A stretch of DNA of 64,000 bases from Cyanoderma ruficeps (taxonomy: Eukaryota > Chordata > Aves > Passeriformes > Timaliidae): contig VZDJ01000090.1 in NCBI GenBank assembly GCA_008694505.1, positions 712,034 to 776,033 on the forward strand, in the 5' to 3' direction. The first letter of the stretch is position 1. Each line of letters opens with the position of its first letter. A model generated the notes under the pieces. It made no database searches. It was not told the DNA's origin and saw nothing but the letters and a program-made list of their open reading frames with translations. The position numbers and the translations under genes are program-made. Positions 1 through 17,700 of the stretch are shown here, in pieces.

Positions 1-2
1 GA

Positions 3-4515
<4,513 letters not shown>

Positions 4516-4896
4516 TCTTTTGGGTGTGGGACCCCCATTCTCCTTGGCCCGGTTTGATGAAAACATAAATTTTTATGACTCCACAACCCCCTTCGGCTGT
4601 TCCCGAGGAGATGGAGGTGGGCAGTTCCTCTGCAAGGGGGTCTTACAACAGCCACAGCAATAAAATCCAAGTGGATCCTGAAAGGCAGACAAGCAGATGA
4701 AAGACTGAGTGGACTATAGAACATCCTTTCATGGCTTGCTATAGAAATATGACAAAATTATTATTATTGTTCCCTTATTTAGAGGCTCAAGGATGTTTAC
4801 TAAGAATGCAATAAACGCTCCCATCAGTGTGGGAAAAGATTTGCCATATCTGATTTCCAGTTTCTAGGAGTGATGTGTGCACGATGCAAGGTATTC

Positions 4897-5161
4897 ATTT
4901 TTAATGGCTTCAAACTGAAAGAGGCCAGATTTAGATTAGATACCAGGAAGAAACTCTTTACTCTGAGGGTGATGAGGCACTGAACAGGCTGCCCAGAGAA
5001 GCCATGGATGCCCAAACCCCAACAGTGTTCAAGTCCAGGCTGGATGGGGTTTTGTATAACCTGATCTTGTGGAAGACAAGACATGGTAGGGTTGTTGGAA
5101 GTAGATGATCTTTAAGGCTCCTTCTAATCCAAGCCATTCTGTGATCATCTAATTCTACAAT
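4897..5161 (+). mobile_element. CR1 LINE, 5'-truncated 3' end
   Basis: Contains typical CR1 3' landmarks: a degenerate GGAAGAAACTCTTTACT, then GGCTGCCCAGAGAAGCC, then the terminal GATGATCTTTAAGG and ATTCTGTGAT. The end near 5161 is the usual CR1 3' end without poly-A. It is heavily diverged and encodes nothing. Confidence 0.85.
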
Positions 5162-6469
5162 TCGGGGCCCAATAATGCTGTTTTGAAGGATACAAGAAGG
5201 AATGGTTATCAGGATGTTATCTGTCTTCTGGAATAATTTTAGTATTTTCCTTTCCTTGGGAAAAAAAAAAACGAAACAGGAAAGTGCTATAAAATGTTCC
5301 CAATTACAATTTTTCTGACTTTGTTAGTTCGTCTTCACAGTTGTCATCAGCGCAGAAAGTTACACCACCCTTACCTGGCCATGTGCTGTCATTTGCCAGC
5401 CCTGTGTCATTTGTCATCCAGCAAAGTGGCCTTTGCTGAAGGGCACTGAACAGCCCTGCCCTCTCCAGAGCACATCCAGGTGCACTCATGCACCACCATG
5501 TTAGGCAGAAAATGTGACAAGTCTTGCTTGGGCTGTTCCATGCCCAAGGTACACAAACAGGTGGGAGAAAACATATTTAGCTTTGCTTTTGCACACCACA
5601 ATCATCAGCACTGTTCAGCCTGGAGCATCTTGCCAGGGTCTCCTTCTCCTCAACACACTGGATGTTTCTCAGTGTACCAGACCCAGTCACGCCCAGGGAT
5701 GCAGAGCACATCCTTACACTTTGCAGCAGTGAGAAGATTTCTGAGATCCCTCTGGAACAATTTACAGCTTTGTGCCATGTCCAAAGGCCTTTTACTGTAG
5801 ATATTTAACACACTATTATATCACACAGTTCCTACTCTGGAGTATGAAAGTACCATGTTTGTGTTAGCCTGGGAACTGGAGGAAATCATTCAGGGATGCT
5901 GGTCCTGAAGCTAGCTTGAATCCAGCAAGCTAAAGACCTTCTGCACTGCTCTGCACTGCACACATGTAACCAAAGAGACTTTATCCTGCCCAAGCCTGTC
6001 ATTTGAGTTGCTATACTCAGCCTCTGGAATGGACAATCTGAAAGACAAGGGAATGTGTCCTGTGGAAGAGGCACCGGGAGAAAAAAGCCACAACTATTGG
6101 GTTTTATTCTCTCATCTGGAAGCACAGAGAAATTTTGTGAATAAGAAGGCTATGGATTTGGGGCTCCTGAAGACCATCCCAGACCTGGAAAGAGAAGTAT
6201 CCAGCCAAGCAGTGCAGGAGCAATCTGGATGACTTCCATTTCTCTGAGAAGTGAACTGAAATCAGGGATCAGAGGAAATGCACTCTGGGAGGAGAACTCT
6301 CAGAGCTCCTGTGCAACCCTGCTGCTGGACTGTGTGGCCCCAGGGTCACTGCTTTCCACTGCCTGCATTTCCCTGACCATGAAATGGGAGTAATGACACT
6401 GGCCTGTCTCTCCTGGGGCTCCACATCTTCCCTGACCAATGCTTACAGAAACCCATCCGGAAGGTACTT

Positions 6470-6840
6470 ATGAAAATCAGGGGACTGTTTGTTTTAATTC
6501 CATTAATATTTTATTTGACCCTCATCATGAAAGCCCCAGGGGGACTCATCCAGCATTAATTCCCACACACATCAATTCATTAACGGAGACCTCTTCTTTA
6601 ATAGAAAAATAGCTGATGATGGTTTATAACTGACCTAATGGAGGCAGAGCCCACTCCCAATCCCCACCCGCTGACTTGTTTTACAGCCTCGTATTTCTGT
6701 CACACTTTGGCCTCCAGCTGCTAATTCAGCCAGTTACACTGATCTACTCCAGATAAGCATCCAGAATCAACACTTCTTACGTGAAACGAAAGACTGTAAT
6801 GCGTAAGGTGATCCTAATTTAACTCAACTTTGACTCACAC
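6470..6840. other. Candidate conserved non-coding block in ATN1 intron 1
   Basis: Repeat-free stretch with several TTAAT/ATTAA homeodomain-type cores (around 6500, 6555 and 6580), a CTAATTCAGCC and an AGATAAG GATA site near 6754. Base composition and motif density resemble intronic enhancers. This is a visual impression only; no alignment was possible. Confidence 0.25.
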
Positions 6841-9324
6841 CATGGTGGCAACCTGCAAGTGTTAGCTCAGCTCTGAAGGCACCAGCAGCAGCAACAGCAC
6901 GCTCCCAGTGTCCCTGCTCCCTGCATTCCACAGGGATACCACCCACACCTCCCACACCAAAGAAGCCAGAGAGATAACACAGCACACAGGTCTTGCCTCA
7001 GCTTTCCAGCAACCCTGGAATGACAATTACCATCTTTTTCCCACAGAAGTCAGTCAGGGAAACAACATGCAGCCAACCACAAACTGAAACTTCCCTTTTG
7101 AAAGGGATACCCACTCCGTACTTATTCCAACCACCGAATACGCAGTAACAAACAAAGCCAGAAACAAATAGCGACGTTTTAAGAGACATAAACAACCACT
7201 GAGACAGAAGTTTCTGTCACTTAGACAGTGAAGACTTTACTAAAATATGTAAGAGAACTGACCCACACGTTATTAGGCTGAGTAGAGCAACTGTTATGGC
7301 CAGATGAGAGGATCACAAATCCGCCTTCTAATTTTAACATCTATGAAATAAAAGCCTGCAATGTGAGCCTTTACAATTACCAAGTTACACCTAACCCTTC
7401 CCATCACTGAAGATCCCTGCAAAGGGCTCTTAGGGCTCTGTGATTTTGGTTAGGAGGTGAGACATGACCGGGCTGCTGTGGAAGGGCTAACCTTTCCCTG
7501 GCCCTGTGAAGTCCTTTACAGGTTCAACTGAGTTATGAGGCATTGCGAATTGCTATTTTCTGTTTGCATTTCATACAACCCAGCTCGGCTTGGCTTATTG
7601 CCCAAACCCCTCCATATTGTCCTGTAAGCCCTGGTGAATCTCCTGCAAGCAACACACTCAACAGGCATCCCTCACTTGGCATTCAAAATGGATCCTGCTC
7701 CTCTTCCTCCTCCTCAGTTCTAAGTAGTTCTCCTTCCCACAGCCTGGACCGTCCTGCATCGGCAGCCAGAAGCTTATGATGTCCAGTTCCTCTTTTGCTA
7801 AAGGACACAGGTTCTCTCCTTCCCAGGCTGTCATGTGGAGCAATTCTCCCAGGTAACCAAACTGGAAACAAGCCCATCTCAAATGAGAAGCACTCAGGTT
7901 TTACATCTTAAAAAGCAGGCTGAACGTTTGTCCTTTGCTCAGGAGAGCATCTACACATTAGGCTGTGGATTTGAGGAAATAAACTTTCCTAGATGGCAAC
8001 AGAAGCAGAGGAAATGGGAACCAAGTTTCTGGGGTGGTGTTTGAGGGCTTGGCCAGAACTGCAAATGACGAAGGAGCCACGTGCTCAAAGCACTGCAGAT
8101 GCTGGGGCTGCAGCACAGGTACACCCAGCACGTGTCCAGCAGCAGGCAGCCTCTGTCCACTGAGACTGGGAAGACAGGGAGATGCTGCTAAAGCCACGGA
8201 GGATTTTGACAGTTCAGCAGGTGCTCAATGGCAGAGCAAAACCCTTGGGATGGGCAGCCCAAGTCCAGGGCTCCAGTCTGCCTGAGAAGGTCAAATGCCA
8301 GCTAAGGTCCAGCTAGCTGTCTCTGGGGCCAGTGCCAGCAGAAGGGAGAGCTGAAGGCTCTCAGCATCAGTGTCATTTAAGAAAAAGAGCTAACATTATC
8401 CGTTTTATTGGTTTATTTATTATAGACAAAGCCATCTTCCACTAAATGATAGTCCATGCAAGTTTGGAGTAAGGAGTCAGTGGAATGTCTGCTTTAGCCT
8501 AAGTACAGATGTCTTGAAGTATAAATTTCTTGTCTTCTTCATTTGGGAACTGTTTAAGGTACACAGTGACTACTCTTTAAGTCATTTTCTGAAATGTAGG
8601 AATCACATCCAAAATCCTACATGAAATCCAGGGCATTTGGTATGCAAAGGCAGGGACTCAGAAGTCAGATGTGAAAATTAAACTGAGTCTGGTTCTCTGC
8701 AATTCAATAGCTGTCTGTTCCCATCCTGTTTTTTTCTCTTCCCACTTCTACAAAGGGATGGACGAGCACTGGAGGGAGGAACCAGGGTGGCAAAACGAAT
8801 ACAGCTGCTTTCTAACACATTGCAGATGCTGAGAAGTGTCCCGAAAATAAGCTGGACTGATAACTGACGGGTCCCTCTTGATGCGTAAAGATCACTAAGA
8901 AGAAGAGCAGTATGTGTATATATGACTGCCCAATGAATGATGGTCCCAAATATTTTGAACTCCTGTCTCAATCTCCCTCATTTTGTAAAATGCAGGGGAA
9001 AATTCCAGAAATGTAATCAGTTTTAACAACTGTGTAGGATCTTGAAAACATTAAGTTTTGTCCCAAACACCGCAATCACTCAACCTTAAGTACAGCTTTT
9101 CCCAATGGCTAATTACCTGATTTCATGCTTGAACCCTGGCATTTTACTACAGGGCATGATGGAGAAAGAGAGGGAAGGAAGGGGAAGGGCACCATGCTCA
9201 GTGCTGGACAGCAATGAAACAAACAGGTCAAGGTTCAGGTTGCATGTCACCAGTGTTTTGACACATACCTGGAGCGTGACATTACTGTAAAAGGGAAAAT
9301 GACTCTGCAAGCAAAGGGACCAGG

Positions 9325-9372
9325 ATGGTTGAATACCAACATGCCAAAATGGCTGAATACCAACATGCCAAA
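9325..9372. repeat. 24-bp tandem duplication
   Basis: Two adjacent 24-bp units (9325-9348 and 9349-9372) sharing GAATACCAACATGCCAAA and differing at a single base. Likely a local slippage duplication in ATN1 intron 1. Confidence 0.9.
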
Positions 9373-10189
9373 CATTTGTGGCTAATATTATCTTGGTTGT
9401 GAATATTGCCATGACTGGCAAATCTTCTATATTCAGTAAATCTCGTTAAGAATAAATATACAAAGGTATACAAATGAAAGGTAGTTTTCAAACAAAGGCA
9501 TTTTTCTGTCTCCTACAAAATAACTACAACACTGGGTGGGTCCAGGGGCTGTGAGCTCAGGCTGGGAAGTGAATTAATCAAGGAACAGAGCTCCTGCAGG
9601 TCACTCTCATGCAGGTCACTGCACACAGAGACCCCAGGACCAGGGCACACAGTTCCCAGTCTTCTGCAAACTCCTTCACAAGGCCTGGCACAGGCACATC
9701 CAACCACCAGCATCTATGGGAGACGGCCAGGAAGGGCTGAGACCTGCCCTGCCAGGAAGGTTTGGAAGCACAGTTTTATGTGGCAAACTCAGAAATGCCT
9801 ACAACACAAGTGCAAACTGTGACTACTGCTCAAGAGGTCAAAATATAAATCCAGTATGAAAACAGTGACAGTTGTCAAATTTTTTTTCTATAAAGACATT
9901 AATTTCATACTGGTAGCGTACTGGAATTTCATTGGATTCTTCTGTCTTCAAAATATGGCATAGAATGGGTCACTATGAGATGTGTTAAAATAAATTTTAA
10001 CAATAAATGTAAAGGAATGCTTCCAGAAACTTCACTCTGTGCCAGAGGGTGAATTACACACCCTTTTAATACATAAGCTGAACAGACTCTCTAGATTTAG
10101 ATCTATGTGTATAAGAGCTGATTCAAAATCTCATTGTAAGAAGTCAGGTTTGAGATCACCTGAGCAAACTGAACACAAACAAATCCATG

Positions 10190-10985
10190 GGATCCAAAGA
10201 GATGCATCCCAGGGTCTTGAGGTAGTCGGCTGACATAGCTGCCAAACCAGTCTCCGTGATATTTGATGACTGGATGGATGGCTCCATCCAAAGAGTTAAA
10301 GTCAACAGTTCAATGTCAAAGTGGAAACCTTGAACCAGTGGTGTCCCCCAAGGATCTGGGACCAATACTATTTAATATCTTCATCAATGACACAGATGAT
10401 GGGACTGAGTGCACTCTCTGCAAGCTTGCAGATGACACCAAGTCAAGTGGTTGATAGGCTAAAGGGAAGAGATGCCATTCAGAGGGACCTTGACAGGATT
10501 GAGGAGTGGAACCATGTGAAACTCATGAAATTCAACAATGTGAAGTGCAGCTCCTGCACATGGGTCAAGGCAATCACCAGGACCAGTACAGGCTGGGGAA
10601 TGAAGAGGCTGAGAGCAGCCCTGTGGCAAAAATCTTAGGGATACAGGTGGATAAAAAATTGGGCATGAGCTAACAATGTGCACTTGCAGCCCAGAAAGCC
10701 AAACGTCCTAAGCTGCACCAAAAATAGCATTGGCAGCAGGGTGAGGGAGGGAATTCTGCCCCTTTGCTCTGCTCTGGCAAGACCCCACCTGGAGTGCTGC
10801 ATCCAGCTCTGGGGTCCCTAGCACAGGAAGCACATGGACCTGCTGGAAGGAGTCCAAAAGAGGCCAAGATGATCAAAGGGATGAAGCACCTCTCCTAATG
10901 AAGCACCTGTCCAAAGACAGGCCAAGAGAGCTGTGGTTGTTCATTCTGGAGAGAAGAAGGCTCCGGAAAGATCTTCTGGTAGCTT
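10190..10985 (+). mobile_element. CR1 LINE fragment (end of reverse-transcriptase frame and beyond)
   Basis: Encodes broken pieces of the CR1 ORF2 C-terminal region, including the block around AIQRDLDRIEEW and LMKFN at about 10475-10540. It continues into the CR1 region around the GCTGTGGTTGTTCATTCTGG-type landmark. Stops and frameshifts make it non-functional. It is in + orientation, antisense to ATN1. Confidence 0.8.
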
Positions 10986-10993
10986 TTAAGCTC

Positions 10994-11945
10994 AGGGTAC
11001 TGAGTGAGCTGGTGCAAGAGCTCACCAAGCCACTCTGCATGATTTATAATCTGCCCTGGTTAACCAGGGAGGCTCCAGGTGACTGGAGGTTGTACAATGT
11101 GATGGCCATCCAGAAAAAGGGTTCGAAGGAAGATCAGGGGAACTACAGGCCTGTCAGCTGGACCTCAGTCCTCAGAGAGGTTATAAAGCAGATTATCCCA
11201 AGTGTGATCCCATGGCATGTACAGGACAACCAGGGGATTAGTCTCAGCCAGGATGGGTTCATAAAAGGCAGGTCCTCCTGGACCAACCTGATTCTCTTTT
11301 TATGAGCAGATGACCCACCTAGCAGATGGGGCAAAGACTCTGGGTGTTGTATCAGCAACAGTGTGTCCAGTAGGACCAGGGGAGTTTGACTGTCCTTCTG
11401 TACTCGGCACTGGCGAGGCCACACCTCAAATCCTGTGTCCAGTTCTGGGCCTCTCAATTCAAGAAGGGCATTGAGGGGCTGGAGCGAGTCTACAGATGGG
11501 CAGCAGGGCTGGGGAAGGGTCTGGAGCACAAGTCCTGTGAAGAGATGCTGAGGGACTTTGGGATGTTCAGCCTGGAGAAAAGGAGATTCAGGAGGGGACC
11601 TTATCACTCTCTACGATTCCCTGAAAGAAGGCCATAGCCAGGTGGAGATCGGCCTCTTCTCCCAGGCAACAAGTAATGGGATGAGTGGAAAAGGCCTCAA
11701 GCTGTGCCAGGGGAGGTTGAGGTTGGACATCAGCAAGAATTTCTTTACTGAAAGGGTGGTTAAGCCTTGGAATGGGCTGCCCAGGGCAAGAGTGGAATCA
11801 CCAACCCGGGAAGTGTACAAGAAAGAACTGGACATGGCAGTCAGTGCTACGGCTTAGTTGACAAGGTGATGTTTGGTCAATGGTTGGACTCCATGATCTT
11901 GGAAGTCTTTTCCAACCTTAATGATTCTGAGATTCTAAGTATATA
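10994..11945 (+). mobile_element. CR1 LINE fragment (RT core plus 3' end, internally deleted)
   Basis: Begins in an earlier part of the CR1 reverse-transcriptase frame (NYRPVSWTSV near 11140, then a GFIKGRSS block near 11255). It then jumps to the CR1 3' region (11397-11945), ending in TCTTTTCCAACC followed by ATGATTCTGAGATTCT. Internal deletion and frameshifts leave it non-coding. Confidence 0.85.
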
Positions 11946-11952
11946 AAAGTGG

Positions 11953-12271
11953 CTTTTAAGAAAGGTAGAGAGACAGTTTTTACCAGGGCCTGCAGTGACA
12001 GGACAAGGGGCAATGATTTTAAACTGAAAGAGGGCAGGTTTAAATTAGGTATAAAGAGGAAATTGTTTGCTATGAGGGCAGTGAGACACAGGAACAGGTT
12101 TCCCAGAGAAGCTGTGGATGCCCCAACCCTGGACGTGTCCAAGACCAAGTTGCAAGGGACCAGAAGCAACTTGGTATAGTGGAAAGTGTCCCTGTCCATG
12201 GCAGGGGGGTTGGAACTGGATGATGTTTAAGGCCCCTTTCAACCCACACCAGTCCATCATTGTATAAAATA
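11953..12271 (+). mobile_element. CR1 LINE 3' end
   Basis: Third CR1 piece in the same orientation. Landmarks are GAGAGACAGTTTTTACC, GGAACAGGTTTCCCAGAG and CATGGCAGGGGGGTTGGAAC, ending in a degraded CATTGT terminus. It lies immediately after the preceding copy, suggesting repeated insertion at one locus. Confidence 0.85.
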
Positions 12272-13649
12272 TCCTATAATTATTCTAAAATAACACCGCC
12301 CATGCAAAGAAGAGACTCATCTTGAGGTAACAGCTTCAATCCTTCTTATATGAACTTGTTGACAAATTCACTTGTCAGGCTACCTATGTGCTCCTTCTCT
12401 GCAGTAAAATAATAAATAAAAATTAAAATGCTCACGCTTCAGGACAAGGGTGCCAAATAAGAACACTAAAAATAACTGTGCAGAGCACTGGCAGTCGTAG
12501 GAGATAAAGCCAGTTTACATTTTATTAAGCCTGCATTAATGTTTTGTTTTCTTAATTTTGCACAACCACGAGGAGCAAGAATGTTATTTTGAGTATGAAA
12601 ACTCAATTCTGGAACCTCCATTCAAATAAAAATGTATCTGAGAAAAAAATTCTGATGAACAGAGTGAAATCACAGAGCAAAAGCAAGGTAATAAATAATA
12701 AAAACCTTCATGCATTTAACAATAGCTTAATTTACAGCCTAGAAGAAGATATTAATTTTTGCAAAAGCAACTGAAAATAAAGTTTGATTCACTAAATGAA
12801 GGTTAGATGTACTAAAGAAGGTTATGTTAATCATAAAACAGTTCCTGAGGGCACAGTAAAATGACTGTTAAGTATGTAACAGATTTACTTAAAAATCCCA
12901 GAAGAATCATTCTGTCTCCCTGGAGGAGAACTTCCAGATCTCTCGGAGATACAGGCTGGCAGAGCCCAGTGGTGGATCATGAAACAAAACACACTGGGCT
13001 CTGCCTTCTGTAAGTGGGATGGAGCCTATGGATGCAAGATGCAGAGGAAGGACAGATCACACTCCCCACACTCATCATTTTATGAAGTGCAGCATCTCCT
13101 ACATTTGCAACACCTGAGCACACCTTACGTGTGGAGCTGTTAGGGGCCAAGGGTCTACTGCAACAGCTCACACTCCTCTTCTAATACACAGACATGCCTT
13201 TGCTAAGAATACAAAGCAAATTACTCAGAGACATCACAGGATGGCTGCCCAGAGACTCAAAGGAGGATGCCAGCTGGAAGGGACAGACAGACTCGGAGCT
13301 GACCAGTGCAACTCAAGAGTGATATCCTTTGGATATAAGTGGCAGATCCATGAAAATGGCACCTTGGCATCCAGCAGCCATCGAGAAGGCAAACTGCATG
13401 CTAGAATTTGCTGAGGAGAATCTCATTATGCTCCCACACAAACCTATGGCTTTCCCATATCTTGAAATGTGTGTGCAATTCTGCTTCTTCCATAAGAACT
13501 AGAAGGGGCAATGAAGGGGCACGACTGAGTGGGTTAGACATCTCTGTCCAGAGAAAAGGTTATTGAAGAGAGGATGTGACTGGGGACCATATATGAAAAA
13601 TAGAGGTTAGGTAGGAAATAATTTTTTTACTGTCTCTTCCAGTACAAAT

Positions 13650-13835
13650 TTGATGACCATCAAAAAACATTATAAAAAAACAGGTTCAAAACCAGCTAAA
13701 AAGAAAGAGTAGTTCTTGAAACAAGTGTGGCTGCACAATTTCCAATAAAAGGACACTGTGGGTGCTAGAAGGTTCCATGTGTTTGATGGGACACTGGAGA
13801 GTTTCATTCAAGAGAGAATCACTGGCACTTCCTGG
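13650..13835 (+). mobile_element. Old LINE/CR1-like remnant
   Basis: AAACAGGTTCAAAACCAG followed by AGTTCTTGAAACAAG and GAGTTTCATTCAAGAGAGAA resembles the ancient CR1-X/Y-type 3' region. Strongly diverged; exact family not determinable by eye. Confidence 0.4.
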
Positions 13836-13930
13836 ATAGCTAGAAACCATATCTGGCTATGGCAGTTCCTCCACTGAAAACAGCTGGAAGCTGTAGGAGT
13901 ACCAGAGGAAAATGGCACAGGATTGGATTG

Positions 13931-14024
13931 GAGTGGATTAGATTAGATTAGATAATGCCAGTATTAGATTAATGGTTGGACTCAATGATCTTGGATGTCT
14001 CTTCCAACCCGAATGATTTTGTGA
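13931..14024 (+). mobile_element. CR1 LINE, short 3' end
   Basis: TTAATGGTTGGACTCAATGA, then TCTTCCAACC, then AATGATTTTGTGAC is the canonical CR1 terminus. It is preceded by a short GATTA-type simple repeat at about 13935-13955. Confidence 0.75.
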
Positions 14025-15879
14025 CTTTCCAGCCACTGACCCACAGGACAACCTTTAGATTCTCTGTTTCTAGGGATTCATGAGTGACAGCAAAGACAAC
14101 ACGACAGCCATGTGTGCCAAGGTAAAGCATATGAACAGGATGAAGATGGACAGACACATCCAGGATGAAAGAAGTGAACTGAGGCCAGGGAAATGGGCAC
14201 AGGAACAATAATACAGCAGATATGAGTCACTGGTAAACTTTGAGTCACTCCTAGGCTTGGGATCCCACAGCTTCTCCTTGATCTACAAAACCATCAAGTG
14301 GGATGATCCTGCCCTCATCCCTGGGGCTAAAGGAACAAAAACCAACGGTGTGTCCAGGAAGATTTGCCTTGGAAGAGGTTGCTGGAGGTCTCCACTCAAA
14401 TGCCCTGTTCACAGCAAACTGCAAAGCTAGACAAGGTCATCACAAGCACCTCAGAGAACAATAATCAGAACATCTCCAGCATTCCTGGGAACCCATGCCA
14501 GTGATGAACTACCTCTGGGAGGAAGGAGAGCTTTTGTCTTACACAATTCACCAAGCTCATGGTGACTTTAGTCCTTGTGATTTTATGAAATCAGAAAACA
14601 GAGGTTTATGGCTAAAACAAGGTCTTCCTGGTCATGACACAGTGAAGGACTAGAAGTCACAAGTATTCAAAATTCTCTGTGATCCCAAGAGAATTCAAAG
14701 CAGGCAATCTATGCTGAAGTGCCACCATCTCTAGCGATGTACAACCTGCCCCAGCAAGCACAGATGCAGACCTCTGCCTCTCAAGTAGGCACCCATTCAA
14801 GAGCCCAGAGACTGAGCCCAAACCAGGCTCGGACTGCACCAGAAAAGGCACCAGAGAAAGTGATACCACAGCCTGAGATATGTTTAATGCCTTTTACATG
14901 ATCTGTAAAGCAGCATGTGCCAACCAGTGGGATAAAGCTGGGTGCACAGCTATGGCACGAGCACGACCTGTCCCAGCACAAAGCCATCACGCACGGATCC
15001 ACTGTCACAAAGCAAGGCCCCATTGGGAGAGGCAAAGGCAGCTGAACGTGGAATATTGACGGTAGCTGGTGAAGGCACTGACTGAACACAGTCTTCAGAA
15101 ACCTAAATAAAGGTCTGCAGGTGAGGCAGGTGAGATGGTAAATGATGGCAAGGAAACTCTGGCACACATCAGTTGGTGTTACTGCTGCAATGGGGTCATA
15201 TGGACAGACAAGCATCTTAAATATCCAAGATCTTTACATCAAGATCAGAAGAACACGGAATGCCTCCAAGGATGAAAATCCCAAGGATACACAAAAGATC
15301 AGAAAAGACCTTGTAATTAGTGGTTGGAACATGATTCTCAGCAGAAGACTTCTAAGGTGGCTTTTTCTGAATGATTGAAATCCACTGGTGCAGAGAGAAA
15401 GGAATATTCTTCAGGAGCAGGAAAAGGGAGGTGATTTTACCTGACTATACATAGGACTGATAAAGCAATTATGGGAGCAGCGCACGCCATTTTTACCTGT
15501 GTAAAAGGAATCTAGTGTATCACTGAAATTTTTTAACGGTTGTCTTTTATTTTACTGTGAAATAAATGCTCTTAATATTTACTGCACAGACCAGCCAGTT
15601 GATGAGAACAGGTTTTTCAATACTAAACTCATTAGTAGTCATAGAATTTGGCCAAAAGGTGACGGGGGTCTAGCTAGCTCTGGGTGAAAATGGACTTTGA
15701 AAGCAATGGTCTAGCAATGTATGAGGAAAGCCTAATGGATAACCAAGACTGGATAAACCATTCTCCATGGAGGGTGGGCCCTCTTTATGTGTCTGGCAAA
15801 CTCTGAATAATTCTGAGGTAAATCACTTCATCTGTTGCACTGCCTGAATGGAAAAAAAACCAGCAGTATATCCAAAATA

Positions 15880-16045
15880 CTGTGCTATAGATACACTTTA
15901 TATCCAATACACTCTGCTATATATATCAATATAAAATTTAATAACTGTATAACATTATATTTTATATAAGATATATTATATTATATAAACTATAATATAT
16001 ATTGTGATATACACACACACATAAATATATATATACACACACAGT
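15880..16045. repeat. AT-rich low-complexity region with TA and CA microsatellites
   Basis: Mostly TATATA-type sequence with self-complementary stretches, ending in an ACACACAC block and a second ATATATATACACACAC block. No coding potential. Confidence 0.85.
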
Positions 16046-16070
16046 AAATCCAATTCACTGTCCAAACAGA

Positions 16071-16096
16071 TGAAGGTTGCACAAATGCAACCTTCA
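16071..16096. repeat. Perfect 11-bp inverted repeat (hairpin)
   Basis: TGAAGGTTGCA at 16071-16081 and its exact complement at 16086-16096 flank a CAAA loop. It lies directly after the AT-rich tract and is not linked to any gene exon. Confidence 0.85.
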
Positions 16097-17635
16097 CTTA
16101 AGTGATCTATAGAGCAGAGAGACCTTGTGGAAGAAACAGGCTATCACCAAGTGCATTGTACTGCAGGGAAGCACACAACTAAAATTTTCCAGCTAAACTA
16201 TCTGTGATGAAGAATGTCACCAGGGCAAGAGACATGAAGTAAGATTGAGAGCAACCAGCTCCCCTTCTTCAGCAAAGCCCAGACAGACCATCATTGACTG
16301 AAATTGCCTGGAGAAGATATTGCAGTTACCCTTTGGTAAGTAGGTGAAAATACTGCCACAACAATCAATCAAACGTTGATATTTTTACAGGAGGAGACAA
16401 CAATAAATCAGTGTTTGGTGCCACAACACACACAAAAAACAGATGGTCAGAAACTTCTGCAGGAGGATTATCAGAGCTGGAAGCTAGGCCCTGCTTCTGA
16501 AGGGATGGCTTCCTCACAAAGTTGACTTCTGGTAAACTTAAAACATGACCAAATCCTTATCCCCAAACATTCAAAGCCCAAACAGCCAATCAGACTGGTA
16601 GGGAGGTGAAGCTCAAGCCACCTGAAGTGGAAACATCCCGTTCTGTTTCACCATTCTCCATACACACCTCAATGAGAACGTGGGCTGTGGGCCCACGACT
16701 GCCCAACACATGACTGGAAGGACAGAAAGATTCTCCAGTGCTCAGATTCTCAGAAATCTCAGAAAGATTCTCAATGTGACAAAGATCAGTGGGACATGCA
16801 CCTGGCCAGCCTGGCAACACATGCCTTGGGCACTGCTGAGCCTCAGCAGGTCAGGGAAGGCACTGAGAGGGAGCATCTCACGTTCATGTCAAATCATCCG
16901 CTGTGACCAGACTCCAGCGGGGATCAGAGGAATTAATTCTGCAGAGAATACCTACCCTAGGTGTGCTCATTTGGTTAAGAGCACAACTTTTTCAGAGATG
17001 CCTTCACTTTTGAACAGTGAGAACTTGTACTGCCTTCTCCTTCAGCCTTTAAGAAGTTTGTAAAGCATTACTATTTTGTACTTCACTAGACACAATCTTC
17101 GTAAGTACAGATGGAAGAGATTAAGTGATAAAAACAAGAAATATATTTCATACTTCCAAAGCATCTCCTAATGGAGGAAGAATGAGACCAGAAAATCCAA
17201 CGAAGGCAAGAAAATAATTTATTTGTCCAAAACACATTGGGACGAAGAAATGGACTGGGGAAGATAAAGTCTGACAGAAGAGAAAACCAGGTTCTCAGAA
17301 GAAAAGGCATTACATGAGGACAAATAATGTAAGATGAATAAACATTCAGGTAGGTATTTACGGAGGGGCACAGCTGAGTATGTGCACAGACCAATTCCAG
17401 AGATTGCATTTTTAAACATATTACACCCCAGACCTGGCAAATAAATAAACCTCCCCAACACAGCTCTGTATTCCACATGGACTGCTCCTCTCATCTCCAC
17501 CTCCATCCCCAAGAAAAACACTGATGAACATGAGAGAGCTCCAGCACAAACTGGGAAGGTGTACAAGGAGTGGCAGGGGCTGAACACTGTGAAGAGAAAA
17601 ACCCGCCTGATGCATTTTACTCACAAATAAAACCA

Positions 17636-17700
17636 GGATGGAATATTTCAGTTGGAAGGGAACTACAATGATCATCTAGTCCAAGTGGACTAGATGCTCC
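17636..17700 (-). mobile_element. CR1 LINE 3' fragment (reverse)
   Basis: AGTTGGAAGGGAACTACA followed by GATCATCTAGTCCAA is the reverse complement of a CR1 3' region. It is followed by a short (TCC)n run at about 17697-17714. Confidence 0.6.

Noticed and set aside
10321..11857. Several 80-135-codon plus-strand frames
   Set aside because: They are broken pieces of the CR1 reverse-transcriptase region and its 3' end, not host genes.
14781..15215. 144-codon minus-strand frame in ATN1 intron 1
   Set aside because: No recognisable motifs, no splice or promoter context, and composition consistent with chance in an intron.
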